A stretch of DNA of 64,000 nt, from NCBI RefSeq assembly GCF_009380215.1, contig NZ_WHUG01000004.1, positions 248,001-312,000 on the forward strand, given 5' to 3'. The notes under the pieces were generated by a model. The model ran no database searches, was not told where the DNA came from, and was given only the letters and a program-made list of their open reading frames with translations. Below are positions 46,332-57,595 of the stretch, piece after piece. How positions within the stretch are numbered: position 1 is the first letter of the stretch; each line of letters starts with the position of its first letter. The position numbers and the translations under genes were made by a program. This stretch comes from Rugamonas aquatica (GTDB lineage Bacteria > Pseudomonadota > Gammaproteobacteria > Burkholderiales > Burkholderiaceae_D).

Positions 46332-46742
46332 ATGCAAACCAAACCTTACCTGTCGCTTGCCGACATCAAGAAAATCGCTGCCGGCGCTGAAGCCGAGGCT
46401 GTGGCCAACAACTGGCCTGTCGTCATCGCCATCGTCGACGACGGCGGCCACCTGCTGTGGTTGCAGCGCCAGGACGGCGCCGCGCCGCTGTCGTCGCACA
46501 TCGCTCCTGCCAAGGCACGCGTGTCGGCGCTGGGCCGCCGCGAATCGAAGATCTACGAAGACATGATCAACAACGGCCGCACCGCCTTCCTGAGCGCCCC
46601 GGCGCCGATGGCGGACGGCTTGCTGGAAGGCGGCGTGCCTATCATCGTTGACGGCCACGTCATCGGCGCCGTCGGCGTCTCGGGCGTCAAGTCGGCTGAG
46701 GATGTGCAAGTCGCCAAGGCCGGTATCGCCGCGCTGAACTAA
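46332..46742 (+). CDS. GlcG/HbpS family heme-binding protein (DUF336)
   Basis: 136 aa single domain. Family features: VVIAIVDDGGHLLWLQRQDGA, KARVSALGRRES, GGVPIIVDGHVIGAVGVSG. Members bind heme or small ligands; some sit in glycolate operons, but no such neighbour is seen here. AAGGAAGA precedes the ATG. A strong hairpin follows the stop. Confidence 0.87.
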   Translation: MQTKPYLSLADIKKIAAGAEAEAVANNWPVVIAIVDDGGHLLWLQRQDGAAPLSSHIAPAKARVSALGRRESKIYEDMINNGRTAFLSAPAPMADGLLEGGVPIIVDGHVIGAVGVSGVKSAEDVQVAKAGIAALN

Positions 46743-46771
46743 GTTTTCGCCGCAAACGAACGCAGTACAAG

Positions 46772-46804
46772 AATGCCGCCTGGCGCAAAACCAGGCGGCA
46801 TTTC
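46772..46804 (+). terminator. Intrinsic terminator after the GlcG/HbpS gene
   Basis: AATGCCGCCTGG (46772-46783) pairs perfectly with CCAGGCGGCATT (46791-46802) around a 7-nt loop; a short T-rich run (TTTCCTATT) follows. Confidence 0.75.
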
Positions 46805-46841
46805 CTATTGGAGAATCGTCGCAGCATGCAAACGGCATGTC

Positions 46842-46869
46842 TATAATGTGATATCGCCAGCGATATCGC
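46842..46869 (+). promoter_or_regulatory. Promoter and palindromic operator of the HicAB-like pair
   Basis: A TATAAT -10 box at 46842-46847 is followed immediately by GATATCGC (46850-46857) and the perfect palindrome GCGATATCGC (46860-46869), which end 9 bp before the toxin ATG. This is a natural site for the ribbon-helix-helix antitoxin to repress its own operon. Confidence 0.6.
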
Positions 46870-46878
46870 TGCGATGCC

Positions 46879-47184
46879 ATGACTCCGAAGCATTTGGCCA
46901 AGATTAAGAAGACCTTGCTGGCGATGCAGCGGAGTCCGCGCGGCCACAAATCGGCAGAATTTGACGGATTGGCCAGAGCACTCGGGAGGCAGCGGGACAA
47001 TCGCGGTAAGGAGCCAACCTATATGCGGCGGCATGACCCCGAGTTGGCGCGGCCTTTGAGTATTCCTGCGCATGGTGTGGATGTGAAAGTGGGAGTGGCC
47101 GCCAGTATTATTCAAGCGTTGCTGGATGACGTGGCCCAATGGGAAGCGTATATGCGAGGAGAATGTGATGACGGGAAAAAATGA
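46879..47184 (+). CDS. HicA-like toxin
   Basis: 101 aa, basic. The C-terminal half has a HicA-like beta-strand/His pattern: RHDPELARPLSIPAHGVDVKVG followed by ASIIQALLDD, where HicA family members cut mRNA using a conserved His. The N-terminal half is unlike classical HicA. It overlaps the HicB-like gene by 17 bp, the expected order for toxin then antitoxin. Call rests on partner and weak motif. Confidence 0.6.
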   Translation: MTPKHLAKIKKTLLAMQRSPRGHKSAEFDGLARALGRQRDNRGKEPTYMRRHDPELARPLSIPAHGVDVKVGVAASIIQALLDDVAQWEAYMRGECDDGKK

Positions 47185-47596
47185 CAACCAGGTTCGGGCG
47201 ATTCTCGCGCGTCCTTATGTTCGAAGACTTTTGCCGGACGAGGCAGGGGGCTACACTGCCTACATCCATGAATTTCCCGGTTGTGTTGCAGAGGGCGATA
47301 CCGCCAATGAGGCATTGTTTAATCTGGATAAGGTTGCCGCTTCATGGCTCGCTGTTTCTCTCGCACACGGACAGCCGATTGCCGAACCGATAGAGCCATT
47401 TGATTTCAGCGGCAAAGTTGCGCTCCGCATTCCGCGCAGCCTGCACAGGGATGTTGCGGAGTTGGCGCAATTGCAAGGGTGTAGCGTTAATCAACTATTG
47501 TCGGTCGCTATTTCTGAGTATGTGGGGCGGCAGGGCTTGCCACAGCTATCGGTTGGACCGCCGGCGCGGGCCAAATCCAATATTGTAAGTAAATAA
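47168..47596 (+). CDS. HicB-like antitoxin
   Basis: 142 aa. N-terminal HicB_lk fold (YVRRLLPDEAGGYTAYIHEFPGCVAEG) and a C-terminal ribbon-helix-helix DNA-binding segment (GKVALRIPRSLHRDVAELAQL, SVNQLLSVAISEYVG). It would neutralise the upstream toxin and bind the GATATCGC operator. AGGAGA stands before the ATG; longer in-frame starts upstream overlap the toxin further and are not preferred. Confidence 0.8.
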   Translation: MTGKNDNQVRAILARPYVRRLLPDEAGGYTAYIHEFPGCVAEGDTANEALFNLDKVAASWLAVSLAHGQPIAEPIEPFDFSGKVALRIPRSLHRDVAELAQLQGCSVNQLLSVAISEYVGRQGLPQLSVGPPARAKSNIVSK

Positions 47597-47645
47597 ACCG
47601 CTACTGCCGGCGGCATATTTTTGCCGCTATTTCGCTGACGGTCCA

Positions 47646-47674
47646 TTGCCAAGTAGGGGAGATTTGGTTATAAT
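47646..47674 (+). promoter_or_regulatory. carAB promoter
   Basis: TTGCCA (47646-47651), a 17-bp spacer and TATAAT (47669-47674). A leader of about 140 nt precedes carA. No stem-loop or arginine/pyrimidine motif was recognised in the leader. Confidence 0.8.
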
Positions 47675-47821
47675 TCAAAGGTTTAGCCAATCTCACCTCT
47701 ACCGTAGCGACTACCACTCACTCCATCATCAATTGACCTTCCACCCTGGCCTGCGACGGCGGGGGATACACGACGGTCGTCTGACGTGGCGCAGCTACGG
47801 TAACTTTATCAGGAGTTGCCC

Positions 47822-48985
47822 TTGCCGCCATTTTTTTCTGGCCCTGCCGTTCCAGCCATACTGGCCCTTGCTGACGGAACTATTTTCAAAGGTTTTTCGA
47901 TCGGCGCCGCCGGTCATACAACCGGCGAAGTGGTCTTTAATACGTCCATGACCGGCTATCAGGAAATCCTGACCGATCCTTCCTACAGCCGCCAGATCGT
48001 CACCCTGACGTATCCGCATATCGGCAATACCGGCGTCAATCCGGAAGACGTCGAATCCACCAAAGTCCACACGGCCGGTTTAATCATCCGTGACCTGCCG
48101 CTGATGGCGTCGAATTTCCGCTCCACCCAATCGCTGTCCGATTACCTGAAGGCCGAGAACATCGTCGGCATCGCCGGTATCGACACCCGCAAGCTGACCC
48201 GCATCCTGCGCGAGAAGGGCGCCCAGTCCGGCGCCATCCTGGTCGGCACGCAAGGCAACGAGCCGTCGGCGTCGCAAGCGCTGGACCTGGCCCGCTCCTT
48301 CCCCGGCATCGCCGGCATGGACCTGGCCAAGGTCGTCACCGTCAAGGCGGCCTACGACTTCACCGAAACCGAATGGACGCTGGGCGAAGGCTACGGCAAA
48401 CTGGCCGATCCCAAGTTCCACGTGGTCGCCTACGACTTCGGCGTCAAGCGCAACATCCTGCGCATGCTGACCGCGCGCGGCTGCAAAGTCACCGTCGTGC
48501 CGGCGCAGACCACCGCCGACGAAGTGCTGGCGCTGAACCCGGACGGCGTATTCCTGTCGAACGGCCCAGGCGATCCTGAGCCGTGCGACTACGCGATCGC
48601 CGCCGCCAAGGTCTTCATGGCCAAGAAGCTGCCGCTGTTCGGCATCTGCCTCGGCCACCAGATCATGGGCCTGGCCTCGGGCGCGAAAACCCTGAAGATG
48701 AAATTCGGCCACCACGGCGCCAACCACCCGGTGCAGGACCTGGACAGCAAACAAGTGCTGATCACGTCCCAGAACCACGGCTTCGCCGTCGACCCGGACA
48801 CCTTGCCGGCCAACTGCCGCGTAACCCACAAATCGCTGTTCGACGGTTCGCTGCAGGGCTTCGCCCGCACCGACACGCCGGCCTTCTGCTTCCAGGGCCA
48901 CCCTGAAGCATCGCCCGGCCCGACTGACGTCGCTTACCTGTTTGACCGCTTCATCGGCATGATGGAAGCTACGGAGAAAAAATAA
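47822..48985 (+). CDS. carA: Carbamoyl-phosphate synthase small subunit
   Basis: 387 aa. Glutamine amidotransferase that feeds ammonia to CarB for arginine and pyrimidine synthesis. N-terminal CPSase domain ([30 protein letters not shown]) and C-terminal class I amidotransferase with nucleophile C276 in [12 protein letters not shown] and His/Glu in [10 protein letters not shown]. The TTG at 47822 is chosen as start because CAGGAG lies 6 nt upstream; the TTG at 47816 abuts that site. Two bases separate the stop from carB's ATG. Confidence 0.96.
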   Translation: MPPFFSGPAVPAILALADGTIFKGFSIGAAGHTTGEVVFNTSMTGYQEILTDPSYSRQIVTLTYPHIGNTGVNPEDVESTKVHTAGLIIRDLPLMASNFRSTQSLSDYLKAENIVGIAGIDTRKLTRILREKGAQSGAILVGTQGNEPSASQALDLARSFPGIAGMDLAKVVTVKAAYDFTETEWTLGEGYGKLADPKFHVVAYDFGVKRNILRMLTARGCKVTVVPAQTTADEVLALNPDGVFLSNGPGDPEPCDYAIAAAKVFMAKKLPLFGICLGHQIMGLASGAKTLKMKFGHHGANHPVQDLDSKQVLITSQNHGFAVDPDTLPANCRVTHKSLFDGSLQGFARTDTPAFCFQGHPEASPGPTDVAYLFDRFIGMMEATEKK

Positions 48986-48986
48986 G

Positions 48987-51900
48987 ATGCCAAAACGTTC
49001 TGACATTAAAAGTATTCTGATCATTGGCGCTGGCCCGATCATCATCGGCCAGGCTTGCGAGTTCGATTATTCCGGCGCACAGGCCTGCAAGGCCCTGCGC
49101 GAAGAGGGCTACAAAGTCATCCTGGTCAACAGCAATCCTGCGACCATCATGACCGACCCGGAAATGGCCGACGTCACCTACGTCGAGCCGATCACCTGGC
49201 AAGTCGTGGAGCGCATCATCGCCAAGGAAAAGCCGGACGCGATCCTGCCGACCATGGGCGGCCAGACCGCGCTGAACTGCGCGCTGGACCTGCATCGCCA
49301 CGGCATTCTGGACAAGTACAAGGTCGAGCTGATCGGCGCCACGCCGGAAGCCATCGACAAGGCCGAAGACCGCTCCAAGTTCAAGGACGCGATGACCAAG
49401 ATCGGCCTGGGTTCGGCCAAGTCGGGCGTCTCGCACACCATGGAAGAATCGTGGGCCGTGCAGCGCACGCTGGGCTTCCCGGTCATCATCCGTCCGTCGT
49501 TCACGATGGGCGGCACCGGCGGCGGCATCGCCTACAACGAAGAAGAATTCGAAACCATCTGCAAACGCGGCCTGGAAGCTTCGCCGACCTCCGAACTGCT
49601 GATCGAAGAATCGCTGATCGGCTGGAAAGAGTACGAGATGGAAGTGGTGCGCGACAAGGCGGACAACTGCATCATCATCTGCTCGATCGAAAACCTGGAC
49701 CCGATGGGCGTGCACACGGGCGACTCGATCACCGTGGCGCCAGCGCAGACGCTGACCGACAAGGAATACCAGATCATGCGCAACGCCTCGCTGGCGGTGC
49801 TGCGTGAGATCGGCGTCGACACCGGCGGCTCCAACGTGCAGTTCTCGATCAACCCGGCCGACGGCCGCATGATCGTCATCGAAATGAATCCGCGCGTATC
49901 GCGTTCGTCGGCACTGGCGTCGAAAGCCACCGGCTTCCCGATCGCGAAGGTCGCTGCCAAGCTGGCCGTGGGCTTCACGCTGGACGAGCTGCGCAACGAG
50001 ATCACCGGCGGCGCGACCCCGGCCTCGTTCGAACCGTCGATCGATTACGTCGTCACCAAGATCCCGCGCTTCACGTTCGAGAAATTCCCGACCGCCGACC
50101 ACCACCTGACCACGCAAATGAAATCGGTCGGCGAAGTGATGGCGATCGGCCGCACCTTCCAAGAATCGTTCCAGAAAGCGCTGCGCGGCCTGGAAGTCGG
50201 CGTCGACGGCCTGAACGAAAAAACCAAGGACCGCGAGAAGATCGAAGAGGAACTGGGCGAGCCAGGTCCTGAGCGTATCTGGTACGTGGGCGACGCGTTC
50301 GCCCAGGGCTTCACGCTGGAAGAAGTGCACAACCTGACCAAGATCGATCCGTGGTTCCTGATCCAGATTAAAGAGATCGTGGACCTGGAACTGTGGATGG
50401 ACACGCAGAAGCTGGACCAGATCGACAAGCCTACGCTGTACAAGCTGAAGCAAAAAGGCTTCTCGGATCGCCGCCTGGCCTTCCTGCTGCAGACCGATGC
50501 CAAGGCTGTGCGCGCCAAGCGCCATGAGCTGAACATCCGTCCCGTGTACAAGCGCGTGGACACCTGCGCCGCGGAGTTCTCGACCAACACCGCCTACATG
50601 TACTCGACCTACGATGAAGAGTGCGAGTCCTCTCCCACCGACAAGAAAAAGATCATGGTGCTGGGCGGTGGTCCTAACCGTATCGGCCAGGGTATCGAAT
50701 TCGACTACTGCTGCGTACACGCGGCGCTGGCGATGCGCGAAGACGGCTATGAGACCATCATGGTCAACTGCAATCCAGAGACCGTGTCGACCGACTACGA
50801 TACGTCGGATCGCCTGTACTTCGAATCGCTGACGCTGGAAGACGTGCTGGAAATCGTCGACCTGGAAAAACCGGTCGGCGTGATCGTTCAATACGGCGGC
50901 CAGACCCCGTTGAAACTGGCGCTGGACCTGGAAGCCAACGGCGTGCCTATCGTCGGCACCTCGCCGGACATGATCGACGCCGCCGAAGACCGCGAGCGTT
51001 TCCAGCAGATGCTGCACACGCTGGGCCTGCGCCAGCCGCCTAACCGCACCGCGCGCACCGAAGCCGACGCCCTGGCGCTGGCGCAGGAAATCGGCTATCC
51101 GCTGGTGGTCCGTCCTTCCTACGTACTGGGCGGCCGCGCGATGGAAATCGTCCACGAGCAGCGCGACCTGGAGCGCTACATGCGCGAAGCGGTCAAGGTA
51201 TCGCACGATTCGCCGGTGCTGCTGGACCGCTTCCTGAACGACGCCATCGAGTGCGACGTCGACTGCATCTCCGACGGCGAAACCACCTTCATCGGCGGCG
51301 TGATGGAGCACATCGAGCAAGCCGGCGTGCACTCGGGCGACTCCGCCTGCTCGCTGCCGCCTTACTCGCTGGCGCAGGAAACCATCGATGAACTGAAGCG
51401 CCAGACTTCGCTGATGGCCAAGGGCCTGAACGTGGTCGGCCTGATGAACGTGCAGTTCGCGATCCAGAAGCAGGAACGCGACGGCGAATTGCGCGACGTG
51501 GTCTACGTGCTGGAAGTGAACCCACGCGCATCGCGCACCGTGCCGTTCGTGTCGAAGGCCACCGGCCTGCAACTGGCGAAGATCGCCGCGCGTTGCATGG
51601 TCGGCCAGACCTTGGCACAACAAGGTATCACCAAGGAAGTCGTGCCACCTTACTTCAGCGTCAAGGAAGCCGTGTTCCCGTTCGTGAAATTCCCTGGCGT
51701 CGACACCATCCTCGGACCTGAGATGAAATCGACCGGTGAAGTCATGGGCGTCGGCAAGACCTTCGGCGAAGCCTTCGTCAAGTCGCAGCTGGGCGCGGGC
51801 ATCAAGCTGCCGAAATCGGGCAAGGTGTTCCTGTCGGTGAAATCGTCGGACAAGCCGCGCGCCGTGAAAGTGGCGCGCGACCTGGTGGACATCGGCTTCA

Positions 51901-52217
51901 CGCTGGTGGCGACCAAGGGCACCGCTGCCGTCATCGCGGCGGCCGGCATTCCGGTCACGCCGGTGAACAAGGTGGTCGAAGGCCGTCCGCACGTAGTCGA
52001 CATGATCAAGAACCACGAAATCGTCCTGGTCATCAACACGGTGGAAGAGAAGCGCAGCGCCATCACGGACTCGCGCCAGATCCGCACCTCGTCGCTGGCT
52101 TCGCGCGTGACAACCTACACCACCATCGCCGGCGCGGAAGCAGCGGTCGAAGGCATCCGTCATTTGGACGAGTTGCAAGTGTACGATTTACAAGGGCTGC
52201 ATAAAACCTTACACTAA
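48987..52217 (+). CDS. carB: Carbamoyl-phosphate synthase large subunit
   Basis: 1076 aa, the full family length. Two homologous ATP-grasp halves: the first with [18 protein letters not shown] and [14 protein letters not shown], the second with [19 protein letters not shown] and [14 protein letters not shown]. The C-terminal MGS-type allosteric domain begins near [14 protein letters not shown]. Joins ammonia, bicarbonate and ATP into carbamoyl phosphate with CarA. Confidence 0.98.
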   Translation: MPKRSDIKSILIIGAGPIIIGQACEFDYSGAQACKALREEGYKVILVNSNPATIMTDPEMADVTYVEPITWQVVERIIAKEKPDAILPTMGGQTALNCALDLHRHGILDKYKVELIGATPEAIDKAEDRSKFKDAMTKIGLGSAKSGVSHTMEESWAVQRTLGFPVIIRPSFTMGGTGGGIAYNEEEFETICKRGLEASPTSELLIEESLIGWKEYEMEVVRDKADNCIIICSIENLDPMGVHTGDSITVAPAQTLTDKEYQIMRNASLAVLREIGVDTGGSNVQFSINPADGRMIVIEMNPRVSRSSALASKATGFPIAKVAAKLAVGFTLDELRNEITGGATPASFEPSIDYVVTKIPRFTFEKFPTADHHLTTQMKSVGEVMAIGRTFQESFQKALRGLEVGVDGLNEKTKDREKIEEELGEPGPERIWYVGDAFAQGFTLEEVHNLTKIDPWFLIQIKEIVDLELWMDTQKLDQIDKPTLYKLKQKGFSDRRLAFLLQTDAKAVRAKRHELNIRPVYKRVDTCAAEFSTNTAYMYSTYDEECESSPTDKKKIMVLGGGPNRIGQGIEFDYCCVHAALAMREDGYETIMVNCNPETVSTDYDTSDRLYFESLTLEDVLEIVDLEKPVGVIVQYGGQTPLKLALDLEANGVPIVGTSPDMIDAAEDRERFQQMLHTLGLRQPPNRTARTEADALALAQEIGYPLVVRPSYVLGGRAMEIVHEQRDLERYMREAVKVSHDSPVLLDRFLNDAIECDVDCISDGETTFIGGVMEHIEQAGVHSGDSACSLPPYSLAQETIDELKRQTSLMAKGLNVVGLMNVQFAIQKQERDGELRDVVYVLEVNPRASRTVPFVSKATGLQLAKIAARCMVGQTLAQQGITKEVVPPYFSVKEAVFPFVKFPGVDTILGPEMKSTGEVMGVGKTFGEAFVKSQLGAGIKLPKSGKVFLSVKSSDKPRAVKVARDLVDIGFTLVATKGTAAVIAAAGIPVTPVNKVVEGRPHVVDMIKNHEIVLVINTVEEKRSAITDSRQIRTSSLASRVTTYTTIAGAEAAVEGIRHLDELQVYDLQGLHKTLH

Positions 52218-52257
52218 GGTTCTTTCGTCGCCTCGGTGACGGGAAACAGTACCTTTT

Positions 52258-52300
52258 AACCACAGAGCTCGCGCTGCAGGTTGGCGTGGCCTCTGTGGTT
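52258..52300 (+). promoter_or_regulatory. Stem-loop between carB and greA
   Basis: AACCACAGAG (52258-52267) pairs perfectly with CTCTGTGGTT (52291-52300) around a 23-nt loop; TTTTCC follows. It can act as terminator of carAB or as an attenuator in the greA leader, 30 nt before the greA ATG. Confidence 0.7.
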
Positions 52301-52330
52301 TTCCATTGTAACAACAGAGTAAATATAAAC

Positions 52331-52807
52331 ATGACTTCAGTTCCACTTACCAAGTTCGGCGCAGAACTCCTGAAAGAAGAGTTGCACCAGTTGAAGACCA
52401 AAGAACGCCGTATCGTGATCGACGCGATTGCTGAAGCGCGTTCGCATGGCGATCTGTCGGAAAACGCCGAGTACGATGCCGCCAAGGAGCGCCAGGCGTT
52501 CGTCGAAGGCCGCATCGCGGAACTGGAAGGTAAGCTGAGCGCAGCACAAATCATCGATCCGACCACGCTGGATGCCGATGGCCGCGTGGTGTTCGCGTCG
52601 ACCGTGGACCTGGAAGACCTGGATTCGGGCGCGAAAGTGACCTACCAGATCGTCGGCCTGGATGAAGCGGACCTGAAACTGAGCAAGGTATCGGTGACCT
52701 CGCCGATCGCCCGCGCGCTGATCGGCAAGTCGGCCGGCGACGTGGTGGAAGTGCAGGCGCCGTCCGGCCCGCGCGAATACGAAATCCTGGAAGTGCGTTA
52801 TATCTGA
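52331..52807 (+). CDS. greA: Transcription elongation factor GreA
   Basis: 158 aa. N-terminal coiled coil with the catalytic acidic tip [20 protein letters not shown] and a C-terminal FKBP-like domain ([26 protein letters not shown]). Rescues backtracked RNA polymerase by stimulating transcript cleavage. The stop overlaps the ATG of the DUF4149 gene. Confidence 0.98.
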   Translation: MTSVPLTKFGAELLKEELHQLKTKERRIVIDAIAEARSHGDLSENAEYDAAKERQAFVEGRIAELEGKLSAAQIIDPTTLDADGRVVFASTVDLEDLDSGAKVTYQIVGLDEADLKLSKVSVTSPIARALIGKSAGDVVEVQAPSGPREYEILEVRYI

Positions 52808-53289
52808 TGCTGCTCGCGCGTACACGTTTGCTGGTCGCGACGCTGTGGGCGGGCAGTTTGTGGGCAGTCGGCTATCTGGCCGCGCCGACGCTGTTCGCCA
52901 CGCTGAGCGACCGGGTGCTGGCCGGCACGATCGCCGCCAGCCTGTTCAAGAATCAAGCCTGGCTGTCGATCGCCTGCGCGCTGGTGATGCTGGTGCTGCT
53001 GTGGGTGAGCAAGGGCGCCGAGACGGGCGGCATCTTCGCCGGTTCGGCCGCGAACTCGGCCGCCAAGACGCGCCGCACGCTGCTGGTGGTGGTCATCGCC
53101 ATGCTGGGGTGCACGCTGGTGTCGCACTTCGGCCTGCAACCGATGATGGCCGCGTTACGTGCCGCGGCGGGGCCGGGCGGTGTGATGGAAGGCGCTGCCA
53201 AGAATGAATTCGGCATGTTGCACGGCATTTCCAGCAGCATCTACCTGGTGCAGAGCTTGCTGGCCGCGTGGCTGGTGGTGAAACAGTAA
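52807..53289 (+). CDS. DUF4149 domain membrane protein
   Basis: 160 aa, about four hydrophobic helices, with the DUF4149 N-terminus LWAGSLWAVGYLAAPTLFATL. Function unknown; it is often found next to greA in this group. Overlaps greA by one base (TGATG), implying translational coupling. The stop codon lies inside an 8-bp tandem repeat. Confidence 0.85.
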   Translation: MLLARTRLLVATLWAGSLWAVGYLAAPTLFATLSDRVLAGTIAASLFKNQAWLSIACALVMLVLLWVSKGAETGGIFAGSAANSAAKTRRTLLVVVIAMLGCTLVSHFGLQPMMAALRAAAGPGGVMEGAAKNEFGMLHGISSSIYLVQSLLAAWLVVKQ

Positions 53290-53307
53290 TACAGTAATAC
53301 AGTAATA
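53284..53307 (+). repeat. Three tandem copies of CAGTAATA spanning a stop codon
   Basis: CAGTAATA is repeated three times without mismatch from 53284 to 53307. The first copy contains the last Gln codon and the TAA stop of the DUF4149 gene. Slippage here would not change the protein, since each unit holds its own CAG-TAA only in its own frame. Confidence 0.85.
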
Positions 53308-53314
53308 ATAGTTT

Positions 53315-53340
53315 CGTCCTTTCCCAGGCGGGAAAGGACG
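53315..53340. terminator. Hairpin between convergent DUF4149 and yhbY genes
   Basis: CGTCCTTTCCC and GGGAAAGGACG form an 11-bp perfect stem with a 4-nt AGGC loop. It lies 11 bp from the yhbY stop. No strong T tract on either side, so it may serve both convergent messages as a weak terminator. Confidence 0.65.
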
Positions 53341-53351
53341 ATGCATCAGGC

Positions 53352-53822
53352 TTACTTCGAGCCCAGTGCGCTCTTCTTGGTCGACTTCTGCAGTGGCTTG
53401 GCGCGTTTGATATTGCCGCCTTGCGTCACGCGTTCATTTCCCTTGAGCAGTACCTTGGTCACAGACGGGCGTTTGGTGCCGCTTGGGCTAGGCTTGACGA
53501 TGGTGACTTCGCGCAGGCCTTTGCCGGAGGTCGAACGGGCTTTTTCCGTTTCAACCTTGGGACGGTACAGCACCAGCAGCTTGCCGATGTGTTGCACGGG
53601 GGCCGCATCCAGCTTTTCGCAGATGGTGTCGTACATTTCGGCACGGGCTTCACGGTCATCGCCGAAGACGCGGACCTTGATCAGGCCGTGCGAGTCCAGG
53701 CCCAGCGAGATTTCCTTGAGGACGTTGGCTGTCAGGCCTGCCTCGCCGATCAGGACGATAGGCTTGAGACCATGCGCTTCGGCGCGCAGAGCGCTGCGCT
53801 CAACAGGTGTAAGTTTTTGCAT
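53352..53822 (-). CDS. yhbY: YhbY family RNA-binding protein
   Basis: 156 aa. CRM/YhbY domain in residues ~1-97 (LTPVERSALRAEAHGLKPIVLIG, VLKEISLGLDSHGLIKVRV) with a basic, probably disordered tail (~60 aa). CRM proteins bind pre-50S ribosome RNA. The tail is longer than in E. coli YhbY (~97 aa). Divergent from rlmE across 43 bp. Confidence 0.93.
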   Translation of the reverse strand: MQKLTPVERSALRAEAHGLKPIVLIGEAGLTANVLKEISLGLDSHGLIKVRVFGDDREARAEMYDTICEKLDAAPVQHIGKLLVLYRPKVETEKARSTSGKGLREVTIVKPSPSGTKRPSVTKVLLKGNERVTQGGNIKRAKPLQKSTKKSALGSK

Positions 53823-53865
53823 AATATATTTTTAGTGGTTCCCTTAAAGGCAGTATTCTACGCGA

Positions 53866-54567
53866 ATGAAGAAGAAGAAATTAAACAAAAACTGGTTACA
53901 CGACCACATTAACGACCCTTACGTGAAATTAGCGCAAAAAGAGGGCTACCGCGCCCGCGCCGCTTTCAAGCTCAAGGAGATCGATGAGGACGAGAACCTG
54001 ATCAAGCCCGGCCAGGTCATCGTCGACCTCGGCTGCACTCCCGGCAGCTGGGGGCAATACGCGCGTCGCAAGCTGGCCGGCAAGGAGGGCGGGGGCATCA
54101 ACGGCACGCTGATCGGCCTCGATCTGCTGCCGATGGAGCCGATCGCCGACTTCCACTTCATCCAGGGCGATTTCCGCGAGCCCGAGGTGTTGCAGATGCT
54201 GGAGGACCATGTCAAAGGTCAAAAAGTTGACCTGGTGTTATCGGATATGGCGCCCAACCTGTCCGGCATTCCCGATTCCGACGCCGCGCGCATGGAGCAT
54301 CTGATCGATTTGGCAATTGAATTCTCCCAGGCGCATTTGAAACCGACCGGCTCGCTGCTGGTTAAGTGTTTTAAAGACATGGGTTTTAACGATATCGTGC
54401 TCAAATTCCGCCGCGAATTCAAAACCGTGATCCAGAAAAAGCCCAAGGCCAGCCGCGACAAGTCGTCCGAGATTTTCCTGCTGGGGCGCGGCCTGAAAAA
54501 CCCGACCGATGGCATGTTGTCGGCGCAACCGCTGGAATCTGATGAATTCCCCCTTGGACGCCCTTGA
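53866..54567 (+). CDS. rlmE: 23S rRNA 2'-O-methyltransferase RlmE
   Basis: 233 aa RrmJ/FtsJ-type enzyme that methylates U2552 of 23S rRNA. SAM-binding [15 protein letters not shown], catalytic Lys in [12 protein letters not shown], Asp in [11 protein letters not shown], Lys in [12 protein letters not shown] and a final Glu in [10 protein letters not shown] form the K-D-K-E tetrad. Next to yhbY, another ribosome-related gene. Confidence 0.97.
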   Translation: MKKKKLNKNWLHDHINDPYVKLAQKEGYRARAAFKLKEIDEDENLIKPGQVIVDLGCTPGSWGQYARRKLAGKEGGGINGTLIGLDLLPMEPIADFHFIQGDFREPEVLQMLEDHVKGQKVDLVLSDMAPNLSGIPDSDAARMEHLIDLAIEFSQAHLKPTGSLLVKCFKDMGFNDIVLKFRREFKTVIQKKPKASRDKSSEIFLLGRGLKNPTDGMLSAQPLESDEFPLGRP

Positions 54568-54768
54568 TATTTGACGCTCGGGCCGCACATCGGCACGGTG
54601 AAGATCAGTTTTGACTTGATCGCACCGGTATTTTGGTCAAATAATGTGTTTTTTCGGCTGGAGTTTGGCCGCACGCGTAAGCGGGCTTCTGGCACCGCCT
54701 GCTTATTGCGAGTAAAATCGGGTTTCTAGCTATAGGTAAAAGATGCGCCCTGCATCCAAGGAGTTTTC

Positions 54769-56652
<1,884 letters not shown>

Positions 56653-56674
56653 TACGTGGCTGAGCAGTAGCATA

Positions 56675-56707
56675 GAGGGGTGGGGAGCAATCCTCGCCCT
56701 TTTTTTA
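56675..56707 (+). terminator. Intrinsic terminator or attenuator between ftsH and folP
   Basis: A G-rich arm (GAGGGGTGGGGA) pairs imperfectly with TCCTCGCCCT, followed by seven T residues at 56701-56706 plus the preceding T. The hairpin has a bulge and a G-T pair, so some readthrough into folP is expected. Confidence 0.6.
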
Positions 56708-56725
56708 TTTTTCTTCCGGTTACGC

Positions 56726-57583
56726 ATGCGATCTACATTACAGTTTGGCCGTTTCAACTATCCGTGGCGGGGCGATCGCGCCCGCGCCCGCGCCCGCGTG
56801 ATGGGCATCCTCAACGTCACCCCCGATTCGTTTTCCGACGGCGGCCAGCACCAGTCGCTGGAGTTCGCCATCTCCCATGCAGAGCAGATGATCCTGGACG
56901 GCGTCGATATCATCGATGTCGGCGGCGAATCCAGCCGTCCCGGCGCGCCGCCGCTGCCGCTGGAGCAGGAGTTGCAGCGCGTGATGCCGGTGCTGTACGC
57001 GCTGCGCGATATCGGCCCGGCCATCTCGGTCGACACCTACAAGCCGCAGGTCATGCGCGAAGCCATCATCGCCGGTGTCGACATGATTAACGACATCAAC
57101 GGCTTCCGCGCATCGGGCGCCATCGATGCGGTGCGCGACAGCGACTGCGGCTTGTGTATCATGCACATGCAAAACGATCCGCAGCGCATGCAGCTGGCGC
57201 CCAGTTACACGGACGTGGTGGCCGAAGTCATCGCCTTCCTGCGCGAGCGCATCGAAACGCTGACGGCGGCCGGTATTGATCCGCGTCGCCTGTGCATCGA
57301 TCCGGGGTTTGGATTCGGCAAGACTGTGGAGCATAATTACGCCTTGTTGCAAGCCACCGGGCGATTGATCGCGGAACTGGATGTGCCGCTGCTGGCCGGC
57401 CTGTCGCGCAAAACGATGGTGGGTGCGGTGACCGGCAAACCCGTTGAGCAGCGCATGGCCGGCAGTGTCGGCGGTGCGCTGGCGGCGGTGGCGCAGGGCG
57501 CGCTGATCGTGCGTGTGCACGATGTGGCGGAAACCGTGGATGCGCTCAAGGTATGGCAGGCGGGAATTAACTTACAACGATAA
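56726..57583 (+). CDS. folP: Dihydropteroate synthase
   Basis: 285 aa. Pterin and pABA binding motifs: GILNVTPDSFSDGG, DIIDVGGESSRPGA, INDINGFR and IDPGFGFGKTVEHN. Condenses pABA with 6-hydroxymethyl-dihydropterin diphosphate in folate synthesis; the target of sulfonamides. Followed by glmM after 12 bp, the usual folP-glmM pairing. Confidence 0.97.
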   Translation: MRSTLQFGRFNYPWRGDRARARARVMGILNVTPDSFSDGGQHQSLEFAISHAEQMILDGVDIIDVGGESSRPGAPPLPLEQELQRVMPVLYALRDIGPAISVDTYKPQVMREAIIAGVDMINDINGFRASGAIDAVRDSDCGLCIMHMQNDPQRMQLAPSYTDVVAEVIAFLRERIETLTAAGIDPRRLCIDPGFGFGKTVEHNYALLQATGRLIAELDVPLLAGLSRKTMVGAVTGKPVEQRMAGSVGGALAAVAQGALIVRVHDVAETVDALKVWQAGINLQR

Positions 57584-57595
57584 AGAGAACACACA

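Noticed and set aside
48969-52178. A 1069-codon open frame antisense to carB
   Set aside because: It is a GC-rich shadow of the carB codons, lacks a ribosome site and shows no domain; carB is unambiguous.
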